Below are positions 1 to 12,560 of a stretch of 37,143 nucleotides of DNA, in pieces. Below the pieces are notes generated by a model that did not search any database, was not told where the DNA came from, and saw nothing but the letters and a program-made list of their open reading frames with translations. The stretch is from Chara braunii (taxonomy: Eukaryota; Streptophyta; Charophyceae; Charales; Characeae), in NCBI GenBank assembly GCA_003427395.1, contig BFEA01000739.1, positions 337,391 to 374,533 of the forward strand, written 5' to 3'. The stretch's first letter is position 1. Every line of letters begins with the position of its first letter. A program made the position numbers and the translations under genes.

Positions 1-103
1 AAACCAATGTACAAATGAGAATGAAACTTTCCCAATAGCGTGGAAGATTCATTCTGATTTCAACGTTGGTTGAGAGAGAGAGGGCATCAGACACTCTCTG
101 ACG

Positions 104-104
<1 letters not shown>

Positions 105-164
<60 letters not shown>
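105..164. repeat. (CT)n microsatellite
   Basis: An uninterrupted CT dinucleotide tract of about 60 bases. It is followed to about 260 by C-rich and T-rich homopolymer runs. Open frames through it (Ser/Leu or Arg/Glu repeats) are artefacts of the tract. Confidence 0.97.
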
Positions 165-170
<6 letters not shown>

Positions 171-747
171 CTCCCCCCCCGCCCCCCCCTGCTGTGCCTG
201 TTTCTTTTTCATTCGTTGCTTTTCACTGTCGTCCTTTTTTTTTGGTTTTTTTTTTTGCCCCTTTTTTGGGACTTCCGGTCGCACGTTGGTGGGTACCCCA
301 CCCAACACGGCGTCTCAACGGCCGTGTCGCCCTTTTCAAGCTGGGCGAGGTACTGGTGGTTTAATGTCCTGTTTGAAGAGAAGAAAAGGTAGAGGGATCA
401 TTCGAAAAAGACCTCTTCTGGCTCTGGGGCATATGAAGGATATGCAACTTTGTGAGATGAGTCGAGGAGCAGGGAAGGTGGCAGCGGTGATGAGCAGATG
501 GAAAAAGAAAAGCATGTTGACATCCAAGATGCCTTAAACCACCACTACCTTTCTCAGTGTTGGGAAAAATGGGAATTGGGTTCTTGGGGAGGGTCGGGTA
601 GGAAGGGAAAAAAAAAGGAAAGATTGGGACACCCTGGGCCCACTTCGAAAAGGAAAAACAAAAAAAAAAGTTTAAAAACAAAGCACTCTGAATCCAGAGA
701 CGTCAGGAAGACCCTCACAGAGGTGGAAGTGACACTAGTTCTTTGAG
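165..747. other. no recognisable gene
   Basis: Low-complexity sequence with T-runs at about 235-265 and A-runs at about 600-670. Short overlapping frames exist on both strands, but none has a recognisable domain or a biased composition that suggests coding. Confidence 0.6.
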
Positions 748-1240
748 GAATGTATCTGGCCAGTAAGTGTGGAACGTTCTTGATATTGTTTTTTTTTTTT
801 TTTCTTCCTTCGTTAGTAGCGCGCGGATTTCACGCGTGGAAATAAACTGCCAAGCTCACCTCATACTCACAGTAGTACCGTAGTGTCGTGTATCTGACTG
901 CAATCACAGCGTGAGGGTTGTTTTTTCTTTCTCTCTTTTTTTGTTGTTTTTAGTTGCCATTGGACAGACGCCCTCACCAAGGGCACAGTCTCACTAGGGC
1001 CTAAGTATCGAATGTGGATGATGTTGTTTTTGTTTTACTTTTTATTTTTGTTTATTTGCTTTTGGTGCCTTGCCAGAGGCGCAGGGTGGATTCCATGCGG
1101 AGGAACAAACTGCCAAGGGCGCCACATGCTCACAGTATTACTGTAGCATCCTCTATCCGACCGCAATCACGGCATGAGGGATACTCTTCTGCCTTCACTG
1201 AGGGCACAGTCTGACTAGCACCTCGTAGAATGTACCTGGA
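748..1240. repeat. diverged tandem repeat, about 220-260 bp units
   Basis: Two diverged units begin at 748 and 1009, and a third start lies at 1228. Each starts with GAATGT. Units 1 and 2 share an ordered series of words: a T-rich tract, AAACTGCCAAG, CTCACAGTA, CGTGAGGG or CATGAGGG, and AAGGGCACAGTCT. Small indels separate them. There is no coding signal. Confidence 0.7.
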
Positions 1241-3588
1241 GGATGATCCCACTACGGATGTATGTGGATCAGTGGAGAGGGTGTGTGACTCCGAAGAACT
1301 GCTGTGGTGTTTCTTGTATTTGAGTGGGGGACATATATATATTTTTGCGGCCTCTGATTGGCCGGTCTTTCTTTTTATTTTGTTGAGTAGGTCACCCCCC
1401 AACGCGAGTGATAGTTTTCACACACCTTCCACACCTTTGGTTTGTGGCCCATGCATGGAAGAGGCTGAAATCGACAATGTGGGAGGTGTTTCGGGAGGAT
1501 TCAATCCCCTCACCTACAACAAATATGGCATAGAGCGCAAAGGACCAGAGTGCAATATGATCCACTTGGACACTCAGATGCAGTGATCTTGACTGCCACA
1601 GCCATGGTCAGTGAATCATACCCTGACATCTGACATGCTGCCTGGATAAGACAGGATCTGTGGGAAGGTCAAGAAATGGTTTTTCGGTTTGGGATGTATC
1701 TTCAAAATGTGGTGAGGATGGCAGTCAAAATCTCAGGGGTGCGCATACAAGGAAATTTTAGGAAGCAAGACTGAAGCAGTCTGCATACTGCAAAAAACAT
1801 TTGTTAGATGCACATGAAAGTCTTAGTGTGGCTGAGCAAATAGGAAGTGGCAGTGTTCTTCTCATCAGCCAGGGAGGGTAGTCTTGTGGTCTTTCTTGCA
1901 CTGTTTCATTACATGCGGGTTTCTATTTACGCACAGGGTCGCTTGCCTCTTTACCGCCGTTGCTTATCATCTGACATTCCACAAAACGTGGCAATTGTGT
2001 GGATAAGTATTATTGTGTCCCATCAGGTGTCCCATCAGGGAACTGCATCTGAAACAGTTCCGCAACAATTATTTTCTCCCTGTGTGTCACTCCCTCATTG
2101 ATCCCTTATCGCCTATTTTTGATATCTTGAATTATGGCCCGATCTTCCAGCACTTATGTTGAACTGCTCGTACTGATCGTATTTGTCCCTTCTTCCCTGG
2201 GCAAATGATGGCCGTACTGGACTATTTATGTGGCAATCTCTGGGCTTTTAGTCCGAGTAAGTTTGGGCAACGGTGGTATAAGGTATAAATCACCGATGCC
2301 TAGGTATAAATCACCAATGGTTGTGGTGTCCTCCGTTGGCCACATGAATATCAAAGCGGCCCATTGTAGGAGGGCGCGGTGCCCCGGCCCTCCATGGTGT
2401 ACTAGTCACACCTTATGTGCGAGCAGTTTGCATCTGGCTACTGTACCATGGACATCTCAGCACGGTCTGTTCCTGGACTGGTCCTGGTTGGCTCCTCCAC
2501 TGGCAAAAGAAGGGGATGCGCCATTGGACTTTCAATTGGTCCCCGCAGGCTCGGCGCCCTGTTGTACAACAGAGCACAGCCGGCTTGTGCTTGTGGTAAC
2601 CACCGGGCTCGTCCAGGGACGCGATAGTGAAACACTCGGGTCTGGCTTTTCAACTACGTGTCGACTCCTCCTTAAGTGGACTGTGTTATTCTCTAACATG
2701 GAAAGTGGAGAAGACTCTCGCAAGAGTATTGTGTGTGGATGCAGAGTTCACGTCATCAGTGCCTTCTCACTATTCCTGTCGACTTCCTATATGTAAGCTC
2801 TAGTAGACTGTCGACTGCTCACTTGCAGTCGAAAGAATATTCAGGATTTACACTTGTAGTCCGCTGACGTTAATCAGACACGAGCAGAACGAGAGGCAAA
2901 GACAAAAAGTTGGTTGGTGTACGTACGCTCAATTGTTGCCATCATGCGAGAGACCACCTGAAAACAGCGATCCCACTTGGGAGGTAGGAAGCAGACTTCA
3001 GTGTGAGCTCGGGATGTATGTTTGTGGCTAGTTTCGCCATCTATTCTTTGTGCCTTAGTTGACTAGTCATCTATTCTCTGTGCCGTAGTTGACTACTGTG
3101 TGCATTTCAACTTGTTGAACTTAAACCACCAGTCCCCCTGCCAGCCTAAAATGAGGTTTTCGGTGAGTACCGGGCGCATTTGGCGGGGGGCGCCGACCAA
3201 CAGGCAAGCAGCAGGTCCAGCTGCACAATTTTTTAGCATCAACTTTGGCGATTTTTCATACCCCGAATAATGCACAGACAAATCTGAAAATTTGGGATCC
3301 GGTAGATTACGTCGAGATCTTTTGAGAAAAAATATAGAAAAAGTGGACAAAAATTGTTTAGATAGTGAAAAAATTGCTGCGGCGAATCGGCACATTTTTC
3401 ACTTTTGCCACTCAGCCACCTATGGGCCAACGAAAAAGTGCCCTAACTTCAATAATGTTTTGCACTCAGACCAGGTCAAAACAACTTCTGAAAATCGGTG
3501 TCCTAATAAATTTGGTCGTGATCATTGAAGGAAAAATATTTAAAAAATGAAAAAAAAAAAAATTGACGGCGAAATAAATCGCGGCAGT
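1241..3588. other. intergenic or decayed repeat sequence, no gene recognised
   Basis: Several frames of 60-190 codons are open (for example 1230-1586 and 2230-2796 on +). They overlap open frames on both strands and show no domain, signal peptide or repeat. A 21-bp direct repeat (GGTATAAATCACC core) occurs twice at 2281-2320. I see nothing else of note. Confidence 0.55.
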
Positions 3589-3596
3589 GATTCAAC

Positions 3597-3877
3597 CTAG
3601 GGTACCAGAGTAGCCCGCGGTCACTTGCCCGGCCGGGCCAAAAAAAATAAAAATAAAACAATATTTTTAATTGTTATTTTTTATTTTAAATTTGATGACG
3701 AATCTCGATGTGACCCTGAGGCAAAAGTTGTTCAGTTTATTGTTTTGCATAACATAGTTTTTTTTTGGATGTTTTGGATTTTTTTTTTGTTTTGTTTTTT
3801 GGTTGGGACGTTCCCTGGTCCTTGCACGGGCTGCCCACCCGGGACCCGGGACCCGGGCGGCCCGGCTGGTAGCCTAG
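3597..3877. mobile_element. hAT-like MITE, CCCGGG-arm copy
   Basis: A 281-bp non-coding element. Its ends CTAGGGTACCAG and CTGGTAGCCTAG form a 12-bp terminal inverted repeat with one mismatch. It is flanked by a perfect 8-bp direct repeat GATTCAAC (3589-3596 and 3878-3885), the target duplication size of hAT transposases. The right arm repeats CCCGGGA; the left arm has CCCGGCCGGG. The AT-rich centre (about 3,680-3,760) aligns with the centres of the elements at 8501, 12938, 25597 and 27239. It has no coding capacity, so it would need a transposase from elsewhere. Confidence 0.88.
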
Positions 3878-3885
3878 GATTCAAC

Positions 3886-4441
3886 GCAATTTTTTTTTTT
3901 GCCACTAAGCCGGTCCTCTGCATGGTCCTATCAGTAGCCCTCATTACCGTGTGCTACCGGTCCCCCCAATTTTTTAACGTGGGGGATAGAAGAGACAAAA
4001 ATCACTAAACAGTCAAGGGTATCACGGGGAACATTGTGGATAGGTAATGAAGTATACTAATTCTGTTATTTGTTGCGCGTCCATGAGATTTTTATTATCT
4101 AGAACGTTTGTTAAAATTTCTTCTTATTATCGTCGACAATCGTCGGTATTCTTGAGGTTGTAGGCGAATTGTCTGCGCTCTTGATTGGAAATCCTAGCTA
4201 ACATCATGAGCTATTATTCGTTGTTATGGGCTTAAGGATATCATTACAATTTGAGTTTTTCGAATGACATGTTTAGACTGTCTAGTCATTATTTGAGTCA
4301 CGTGTGGCGGGTCGATCCTTAGTTCAAAACCACGTGAGTATTCAACTCTGGGCTCTTGCTTGTCCAACTGACATACCGTTTTGCTGCGGCGTGAGAGCCT
4401 TTCCGCTATTCATTATCTACACATCGATATGTTTGTGAGTG
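3886..4441. other. no gene seen
   Basis: Mostly AT-rich unique-looking sequence with a short T-run at about 3,890-3,900. No open frame with recognisable content. Confidence 0.5.
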
Positions 4442-4449
4442 ACAGTAAG

Positions 4450-4637
4450 TTGTGTAGCACACTGAACATGTGCGGGCCCCCACCGAGGAGCCGAACATTT
4501 TCGGACGCTCGGCCGAGAGGGAACCGAACATGTTCGGCCAAGCGAAAATTAGGGGACTTTCGAGCACGTCCTCATGTGTTTGTGGTGTGTGGACTGTGTA
4601 TGGGGTGTCTTTGGGATGTGTGTGTGTGCGTGAGTGT

Positions 4638-4672
<35 letters not shown>

Positions 4673-4818
4673 TCAGGAGTGATGAGCAATGCCCCCTAGG
4701 GCCCCCGAGCCCCTATATATATACAAATAAAATTAAAAATTAAAAATAAATAAAAATGTTCGGGCTCGATACTGAGCGTTCGGGTTTGGTCACCAAGCCC
4801 AAGCGCGATGCTACGCAG
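4450..4818. mobile_element. hAT-like MITE, GTTCGG-arm copy with GT microsatellite
   Basis: A 369-bp element of the same family as 8501-8850. Its left end TTGTGTAGCACACTG and right end GCGATGCTACGCAG form an imperfect inverted repeat. Arms are rich in GAACATG, GTTCGG and CCGAAC. The centre has been replaced or expanded by a GT tract (4636-4669). A clean 8-bp target duplication is not visible: the flanks ACAGTAAG and ACAATGGT match at only about half the positions. It is therefore older than its relatives or has a disturbed flank. Confidence 0.7.
4636..4669. repeat. (GT)n microsatellite inside MITE
   Basis: A GT dinucleotide run inside the 4450-4818 element. It probably expanded after insertion, because the relative at 8501 lacks it. 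Confidence 0.92.
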
Positions 4819-7080
4819 ACAATGGTTAGCTAAGCGTGAAACAAAAATGATCACTCATGACCACCGCAGACCTTGTCCCCTACGCATTGAACTACTCTGT
4901 CATCCACGATATACATTAATTGTTCATCTTCTAGAATGGAGTCAGCGATTGCGGCTAATGAACTGAACCATCGAGTGCACTTGTTGATTGTACTTTGGCA
5001 GTGGATTGTCGTTGATTTCGCTTCCCAAATTTTAAGGGGCATGCATGGGTGGAGCATATATGACCTTTTTTTCAACGTTTATTTCTTTTGTAATTTTTTT
5101 TCTCATGCAAAACTTTTATTGCCAATGAGATTGATGATTATCCGCGTTGTTGTTATCTTTTGAAGGGTTGCTAATGCAAAAGATTAGTGGTTAATCCTGA
5201 TGAGGTTTGTGGTAACCACTGAACCTGCAGAACTTATTGACAGAGTTTTGGCCTATCAATCAGAGATTGATATTAAGTTGTTGTTCGTCTCCTAGAGAAA
5301 AGACATACCACGAAACATAGGAAAATTGACAAAAATAATTTTATTTACTTAATATATTTATTATATTATGATATTTTGATGGACACCAAACAACGCATCA
5401 TAAAAATGATTGCATATTTCCTTGTCAAAAAATTGACTAATGGAGATCAATTCTTAGTGTTACTTACCTCCAATGACTTAGTGAAGGAAAACGAAGACGG
5501 TTAGATCAAGGGTTTGACGGGTGCGAAACTACCCCTTGTCTAAACAGAAGGGTAATAGCAATTGAAAAGAAAACAATGTACCTTACCTGAGCTAGTTGCT
5601 GACGAATATTTGACGTAGGTTCTGGTTGATTACACTATGTCGAGCAATCAGGAGCATTGTCCATCATGACAAGCAACTTCCTTGCTTGGTTTATTAACTG
5701 TCATATTTAATTTTCATTTATCTATATTATTTATTAATATTTTTCTCTCTAATTGAATATCGCAGTGAGATTTGAGTACTCTTTGTTGTATCGTAGCAAG
5801 GTTCTCGCACAGTAATGTCTGTATAGTGTTTGAATGGGGGAGAGGAGATTGCTATAAGTACTCCGCATTGTGTCTAAGTGAAGTTGATGCCCAACAATGC
5901 TTCGTACATAAAATAAAGGAGATTATCATTGGTAGTGCCTTGGGTTTTATTTGAGTGTTGATTGGCAGTAGTGATATAATGTGTGTTATACTAGCGGGAA
6001 CATCATATAACTTTCCCTGCGTAGTATGTAGGCTAGAGCTACGTTGAGTAGTATCCACTGTGTTATTCTGACGGGGTTACTGCCGACACTGTTTTGCATA
6101 TAAACCAATCAATGTGACCTCAGGCTCTATTGGTAAAAAAATTACAACCAATATTTAGCTGAGAGTTTTAATAACTCGTAACTCGTCGAGAGTTTGACCA
6201 TCAAGTCGAAGCTGATTAAATGTTAAGTGACTAGCAACTTATTGATAGATTGAGAAAATGGGGTATTAACTTATCAAAGTTGTACATAAAATAATTTTAG
6301 TGGCCGATTGTAGATAATAGCTCGATTGCAATGGTTTTTTGCTCGTGAGACGTTATTATCGCAAATTAATTGCATTCGACTTTTAAGTTTACGACGTACT
6401 AGTAGCAAATTTAACCGTCTTTTGCAAAGTTCGGGTCATGAAAAACTTATTTTTTCTTCTCAATTAACTAGTTGGGAGCAATAGCGAAGCCGAGAAATGT
6501 TGGTAATGTTGCAGTTGGGAGAGTAAAGAATGAACATGAGTGTATAAAGGATGTATTCTACATACATGGCCTGAATGGGGAGCTGCCCAACAAAATTTCA
6601 TCCCTTAATATTATTCAAAAAGGAAGAAAAGTTAAATTCGATTACAACAGAGGAAAACCCATCCCAAAATTCCTTTCATAGACCTTTCGAGCAGTGAACT
6701 TCAACAACAAAGCATCTTTACATTCAGCAGAATCACCAATTGGAGATGACAATTAGCTATCTTGCCTCCAACAACATTAATAATAGTTCATATAGATAAT
6801 ATATCACCTCATGACCTAAGTCCGGTTCTTCTTGGAAGTTTCAGAGGGAGGTATCTCATACCTCCACAAAAGAGATCGACAATCAGAATTAATCATTACG
6901 TCATGTTTATCAATCTGTTTTCAGATCGACATTAGTCAGTCCGTGCTTTCATCAAAGATATTAAGATCGGTTTGTGTACGTATCTCGGCAGATAAGTACA
7001 ATTCATTCAATTCCGGTCAGTAAGCAATCTTCACTAATTTTAATAGGATAACTTCCAAAGATGCTTTCCAATAGCGGTAT
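4819..7080. other. AT-rich region without a recognised gene
   Basis: Long AT-rich stretch with only short frames. The last part (about 6,830-7,080) shows faint similarity, in translated form, to the sequence upstream of the protein on the minus strand near 29.6-29.75 kb, so the R1 repeat probably begins near here. The frame at 6472-6681 (+) has no recognisable domain and could be a relic. Confidence 0.45.
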
Positions 7081-7089
7081 GTCAATGTA

Positions 7090-7659
7090 GTTACTTTTAG
7101 ACGTGAGGATTTGCCAAACTTAGTGGTTCTCACAAAGTTTGTCGAGGGAAGTATCTAAGATCTAAGGATTTATTTGAAAAACGGGAAAGATACTCGAGAG
7201 CATTTATACTCGGTTTATGTTGAGGAGTGTGCACGACTGCTTCAGGAGTGGTTCTCACAAAGTTTGTCGAGGGAAGTATCTAAGATCGAAGGATTTATTT
7301 GAAAAACGGGAAAGATACTCGAGAGTATTTAGACCCGGTTTGGATCACAACAACACAATATGTTGAGGAGAGAGCACGACTGCTTCAGGAGGATGAAAAA
7401 CTCTTTCATTACTGACCTTAAGCTATACATCGACCATCATAGACCCCCAATCTTTTTTTACCTCCTCAATGGTTCTTACAGGGGTGATTTGGTTGACTTG
7501 GCCAAAAGGTATGTCTCATCTGAAGAGATTGATTATTTGGCAGATACTAAGCCGTCAGAGTTTCAACATTTCGTACGAGAGATCGTCTCTAGATCATCAC
7601 TACCTACTCTGTGGGAGGAATTATGTGTCATGCTTGACTTTCAATTTTCTTGCCTTTAA
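7090..7659 (+). pseudogene. unrecognised R-repeat protein, broken copy
   Basis: This stretch encodes the same protein as the minus-strand frame at 29105-29545. The shared sequence includes a GDLVDLA-(K/R)-RY segment, EIDY, and LPTLWE followed by a C-terminal DF. Both copies also share upstream similarity (EDL, VV.T, GK-(D/E)-T, Y-(L/V)-EER). Here the frame is broken three times. There is a TAA at 7156-7158. A 125-bp tandem duplication shifts the frame. A further shift between about 7,400 and 7,420 moves homology from the frame at 7359 to that at 7360. The intact part is 7360-7659. I do not recognise the family. It has no membrane segment, zinc finger or nuclease motif that I can see. Conservation in two repeat copies suggests it belongs to the repeat, possibly as a mobile-element protein, but that is inference. 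Confidence 0.65.
7123..7390. repeat. 125-bp tandem duplication inside the pseudogene
   Basis: Unit 1 (7123-7247) and unit 2 (from 7248) are nearly identical. Both start GTGGTTCTCACAAAG and end GACTGCTTCAGGA. Unit 2 has an extra 18 bases just before TATGTTGAGGAG. Near-identity points to a recent event. A period of 125 is not a multiple of three, so it breaks the frame. Confidence 0.93.
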
Positions 7660-8166
7660 TTGACGTATTTGGAACTCATGGGCTTTAGTTGACTGTATAT
7701 TACTAAAAGACAATTTAACGAGGTACAGAGACGTGGCTTAAGGCTTGAGAGACACAATGAAATAAAAGATTGAGGATGATACTTAAGAAGGAGAATGAAG
7801 ACGCGTGACGAGAGTTGATAATTTCTTTTTATCAATAATATCTGAGATCATTATGAGTTCTTACCTTTCCTCATTTATCTTCTCCTTGCCTTGAGTTAGT
7901 CAGACTTTATTCGTTTTCCTTGACATTGCTTGATGCTACATTTTCTGTTGATTCTGGTACGGTTCTGAAACACTCTTAAATTGATAAAATTTCTGTGAAT
8001 ATGATGTTTGTAATTTTAATTTTATTAATTGTATGATCATTGTTGTTTCCAATCATAATCAAAGATTCCTGAGACTGGGGAGGGACGTAGATAGCAAATA
8101 AAGGATATAGCTCGAGGGCGGACACACAATAGGAAGGGATTTGCATTATTTATGTTATTTATTTAC
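7660..8166. repeat. conserved flank downstream of the R protein (R1)
   Basis: The sequence aligns with the reverse complement of about 28,600-29,104. It keeps the order of landmarks such as GACGTGG, GACGAG, GAGTTCT, CTTGATG and AAAGATTCCT(G/A)AGAC. No coding frame is shared, so it looks like non-coding sequence between protein and hairpin region in both copies. Confidence 0.7.
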
Positions 8167-9921
8167 ATAAAATAATGCGTGATAATATGTTGTTTTTTTT
8201 TATCTCTAGAGCGGTTTGATTCGAGAAAGTGTGACAAAAATGCAATCGTTGCTGAGGACATTAAAAATGTTCTTTGTCCGGAAGGAGTTTGGGTTAATAT
8301 CAGTTTTCAGGGGTTGATTAGGCCGAAGACCACGACTCTTGTCCGGGTTCACTATAACAATACGACACTATATACAAACAAAGGACATGAGAACTGTTCA
8401 GAGTGTCCTAATTATTATATTGACTTTACAATCCTTATTGAGTCATGTTTCTCGTGAAGATCGCAGTCGCTAACTTTGTGTAATCTCTTAATGTATGAGG
8501 TTGTCTAGCACACTGAGCATGTTCGGAGTTTTTCGGAACATCCGAACATGTTCGGGTGTTCGGCTGAACGCCACCCGAACGTGTTTGGCCGAACATATAA
8601 AAAAAAAAATAAAAAAAAATTATTCTTTTTTGTGTTTGATTTTTAACTTGAGTTTAGTTACGAATTTGATAATAACTCCAAGACGAAAGTTGTTTGTATT
8701 ATTATTTTACATCGCATATATTTGTTTAAGAGTTTTTGGAGGGTTTTTTTTTTTTTTTTATGTTCGCGTTCAGAGAGTTTCGGCGCTCGTTCGAGTTCGG
8801 TCCCGAACGTTCAAGGTTAGGTCACCGAACCCAAGCACGATGCTACACGGGTATGAGGTAGTATCCTGGACGGGAGAAAGAGATTGACACTAGTTGATGG
8901 AGAGGAACAAGCTTGGTTGAAGGTATGTTTTATGAACTGTTGACATCCTTAAAAAATGAGGACGAAGAAAGCAAATAAAAAGCAAAGGAGTTTGTTAATT
9001 GGGAATGTTATGCAGAAATGCATTCAATGAACTTTCTATATTCATGATATAATACCCTATCAATACGAGCATTGTAGAACCTATGATACTTGCCTGCGTG
9101 GTATTAACTCATTTTTTGGTATAAGATATGATATTTATGAAAGGAGGTTGCAATGATGATGAAACTAGTAATTGGTTATGAGAAATTGTCGTTTAGTGCA
9201 TCAATGAGGAGAGGGCAGAACTAACGAGAGAAAAAAAAATAGTTGAGTGAGGAATAATGTTAGTGATTTATGACACAACACCTATTTTTATTATCCCTGA
9301 CAGTTATTGCGACGTAAACAATTGATTGTTGATCGTTGATTATTAAGATGATGTTGAAATAAAAGAAATGAATGCACTGTTATCAAACAAAAAAATAATT
9401 CATTCGAATAAATCAGAAAATGAAGGTTAGAATTTGGGAGAGGTTCAAGTTCAAGTAAAGGAAAGGTTGAATGCCTCTTGAAGGAATTGAATGCCCTGAG
9501 TAAGAAAAAATGTTCCCAAACAAGACTGTTGAGTATGAAATGGAGGAAAGTGGGTGGACACAAGCGTAGCTTTATATTTTGACATTTTACTTAATTGGGT
9601 TTGACATATACGACATGAGATCATAAATGATGGGGATTCGTTGAGGAAGTTTTGTTGAAAGAGAAGGAGAGACTTTGAATTAAAGGAGAAGTGTTTCACG
9701 GGATCTACTCGGGTCTATTGTTTTTGAAGGATTTCCACATGATTGTTGAGCCCTGCCGAGGGAGCGGGGGTTGGCGGGTAGGCACCCGCGATCCGAAATT
9801 GGACACCCCCCCCAAAAACTAATAAAAAAAAAAAAAAAAAAACTAATATTAATAAATAAAAATAGTGGGGTTTGTGCAGTGAGAGTGCACACCCCCTGGG
9901 GGAAACCTCAAATTTATTTAC
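8157..9921. mobile_element. insertion of about 1.75 kb in R1, absent from R3
   Basis: In R3 the conserved flank runs straight into the hairpin region. In R1 the two are separated by about 1.75 kb. The 10-mer ATTTATTTAC occurs at 8157-8166 and again at 9912-9921, exactly at the two edges, as expected for a target duplication. The AT-rich word also occurs easily by chance. The insert contains a nested MITE (8501-8850), a frame at 8179-8457 without recognisable domains, and a C/A-rich tract at 9807-9841. I found no clear terminal inverted repeats, so the class is unknown. Confidence 0.5.
8501..8850. mobile_element. hAT-like MITE, GTTCGG-arm copy
   Basis: A 350-bp element flanked by a perfect 8-bp direct repeat GTATGAGG (8493-8500 and 8851-8858). 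The ends TTGTCTAGCACACTG and GCACGATGCTACACGG form an imperfect inverted repeat. Both arms repeat GTTCGG, CCGAAC and GAACATGTTCG. The core (about 8,630-8,720) matches the other family members, in the orientation opposite to 12938-13368. No coding capacity. Confidence 0.88.
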
Positions 9922-11999
9922 TTTTTGCAAATGACATCTAAACCCTGCGTGAGAGTCTGTTGACTTTCGGGTCGCCTGAAGTGGTCCGACTGGAAAATGT
10001 GGACAACGCTTATGTGATCGACGTGACGCTATACGTAAGGCGTGCGGTAGCCAGTGCGCATTTGGATTGGTCATTTAACTATGAGGGATGAGCCACTTGA
10101 GGTTTGATTTTTTGTTGATAATAACCTTTGGTCAGTCAGACAGTGAAGGAGTCGCCACCTGAAGGGTCAGACGTACGCTGGAGGCCCCCACGAGAAAGAG
10201 CAGTTGAAGTTGTTCCTCTTTTCGAAGTTGATTAATTATTTTCACCACCTCATGGTCGTACTATTTCGTTATCGTGGTGGGTGAATATTGTCGAGCGCAT
10301 TTGTCCCGCGCAGGGCGGGACACTCCCGGCCATGTCACGCAGGAGTTGGTCTACCTCGTCACAATACACATGAAATTCCCACAAGCTGCTCCGGCCGAGT
10401 GCGTCAACCATACCTCTCGCGAGCCTCTACGACAGTATAGGGTCATCATGAGGTACAACTTACCTCCACCTGCGGGAGTTGTCACCTCCATTTGGTGGGC
10501 TTATCACCGCCGAGCTACCAGTCCACAATACGAAAGCTAATCAGTTGCAATCGCAGAGGTGGACCAACCGATGACGTTTCTCGTTCGTTGTAGCATAGGG
10601 GGTACGCTCAGTATTACGTCTCTATCGGACCCTCACGCGAACCCACGCACTAGGGGGTTGAAGTCCCAAGCGTGACTCGTCGTCGATCGACTAGGACGCA
10701 TCTCACATACCACGTGTTACACCACACTTAAAACATAAAAATAAACACACACACACGAAACGACACAAGATAAAACAACATTGAACACAACACAATCATA
10801 CTCCCTTTAGCGACCATCCCATAACCTTCCGGCGTGGAAATTGGATAGGCGACACTCGTGAGACTTAGTATAAGACCACGCGAACGCAGAGTTTTCCCAT
10901 ATCAACTAACAATGCATGAATACGCAAGCAGTCGAAGTAATGGCGAACTATGTTGTGCTCATAATCAAACGGTCTCTCGTCGATCTGAGTACCGCTTATG
11001 ACACTCAAGAGTCAATCTCGAAGTATCGTGAAGGTCGAACCCTTCACGATATTGCACGGTTAAAGGAACAACTGTTGCGACCTCTGCGCCACCTTCAGCC
11101 CTTAGGTTGAGCGTCTCGGTGGGTAGTGCAAATAGGTTCTGCGTGGGGGGTGATCCCTTCCACGAGGAGTCTAGGACCTGGGGTGTCCTGGACAAGGACC
11201 TCGAATCTAGGCCTAGGACCAACGTCCGACCAAGAACTTTAAGAAGCAAAACGGTGAAAATAAGGGAGTCCCCTTTCTCTCTCTCAATCATAACCTCAAT
11301 TAAACAGCACGGGTATTATAGGTCGCGCGAACATTCAATAATATAAAAAAAAATAAAGGGTTGTAATACGAGACGATTACTTCTCACAATTACAGTGGGA
11401 CTCCTCTCAGCCATATATATGTATGTGATCGCAGACAGTCAATTCAAAGTCCGAACCACAAACATACATGCAATCACATCAAGGAATCAACCAAAAGTTC
11501 AAACACTACACGGGGTTGACTTCAATCATTCTCTATACTCATACCCCTTGCTTTAACAATACAAACCCCAACCTTTGTCCAACCTTTCAAAATAAATACT
11601 CAGTACCTTCATTAAATGACAATTCAATAAAAGTCTAGGTGAAACACTTAACAAAACAATAAAACCATCAGTGCTAAAGTCTTTTAGGTTGGGTAACGGG
11701 AATGGATTGGAGTTGAGTCGTACACTGACGAATCCGCAATCGACCTGTTATCAGTGATAACAGAAGATGATCCTTGTTGGATCAAGCTGAACTAGTCAAA
11801 ATCTCGAGTTAAAACGATGAAAGAGACCTGTATCATAAGGTAGGTCAATGCCCAAGCTAAATCATCAGTGTATGGAGAATGAATCTCCATAACACATTTT
11901 TACTCAAAGTTGTCTGCCAACTGAGTCTAAGTTTACCCCTTAGTCAATGTCCAAGGAAAAGGTAGACCTTTGACAGAGTCTGTGAGACGCCAGAATTGT

Positions 12000-12560
12000 C
12001 GTTTGTCAAAACATAATCTATCTCCTCTATAACTCAAATACGAATAAGCAAAATAATTATCAAATCTAGAAAGTCACCTTCTTTAGAAAGGTAGAGTTCT
12101 ATCTCCCTGATACGAATAGACAAAATAATTATCAAGTCTTATGTTTGAGTTTGTCTAACTCCCTGAATTACTTTAAATTTGAGCAGCACCTTCTTTAGAA
12201 AGGTAGACTTCTCAGATTTATACTCAGTCTACAAACTCAAACATAAGACTTGAGTTCTATCCAGATAAAATTTCGGTGGCGCTTTCCGTAGAGAAAGTAG
12301 CTTTCCAAAATTTATACAAAGCTAAGTGCAGGATCTAAGTAATAATTTTGACTACTCAAGGTTCAATTTTGTCTAACTATCTGAATTAGCAAAAAATTGG
12401 GCAACACTCTCTTTCCAAAATGAGACTTTCCATATTTTTACTAAGTCATATATAAAATTTGGACAAAGCAGCTTATCAAGATTTATACGAGACGAAATAT
12501 AGAAAATGATCCCAGAAAATGCGAAGAATTGACCTAAGTAAAATAAACTTGGTCAAAAAA
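12000..12560. repeat. ladder of about 120-bp structured units (R1)
   Basis: Successive units carry a TATAAA(T/A)TTT-like segment, a short inner hairpin (for example ACCTT...AAGGT), and a TTTGTCTAACTC-like segment. They are the reverse complement of the units at 22,620-23,235 and 26,270-26,590. Unit order and spacing are kept although sequence has diverged. Confidence 0.65.

Noticed and set aside
70-537. 155-codon plus frame with a Leu-Ser run
   Set aside because: The run is the CT microsatellite. The remainder has no recognisable feature.
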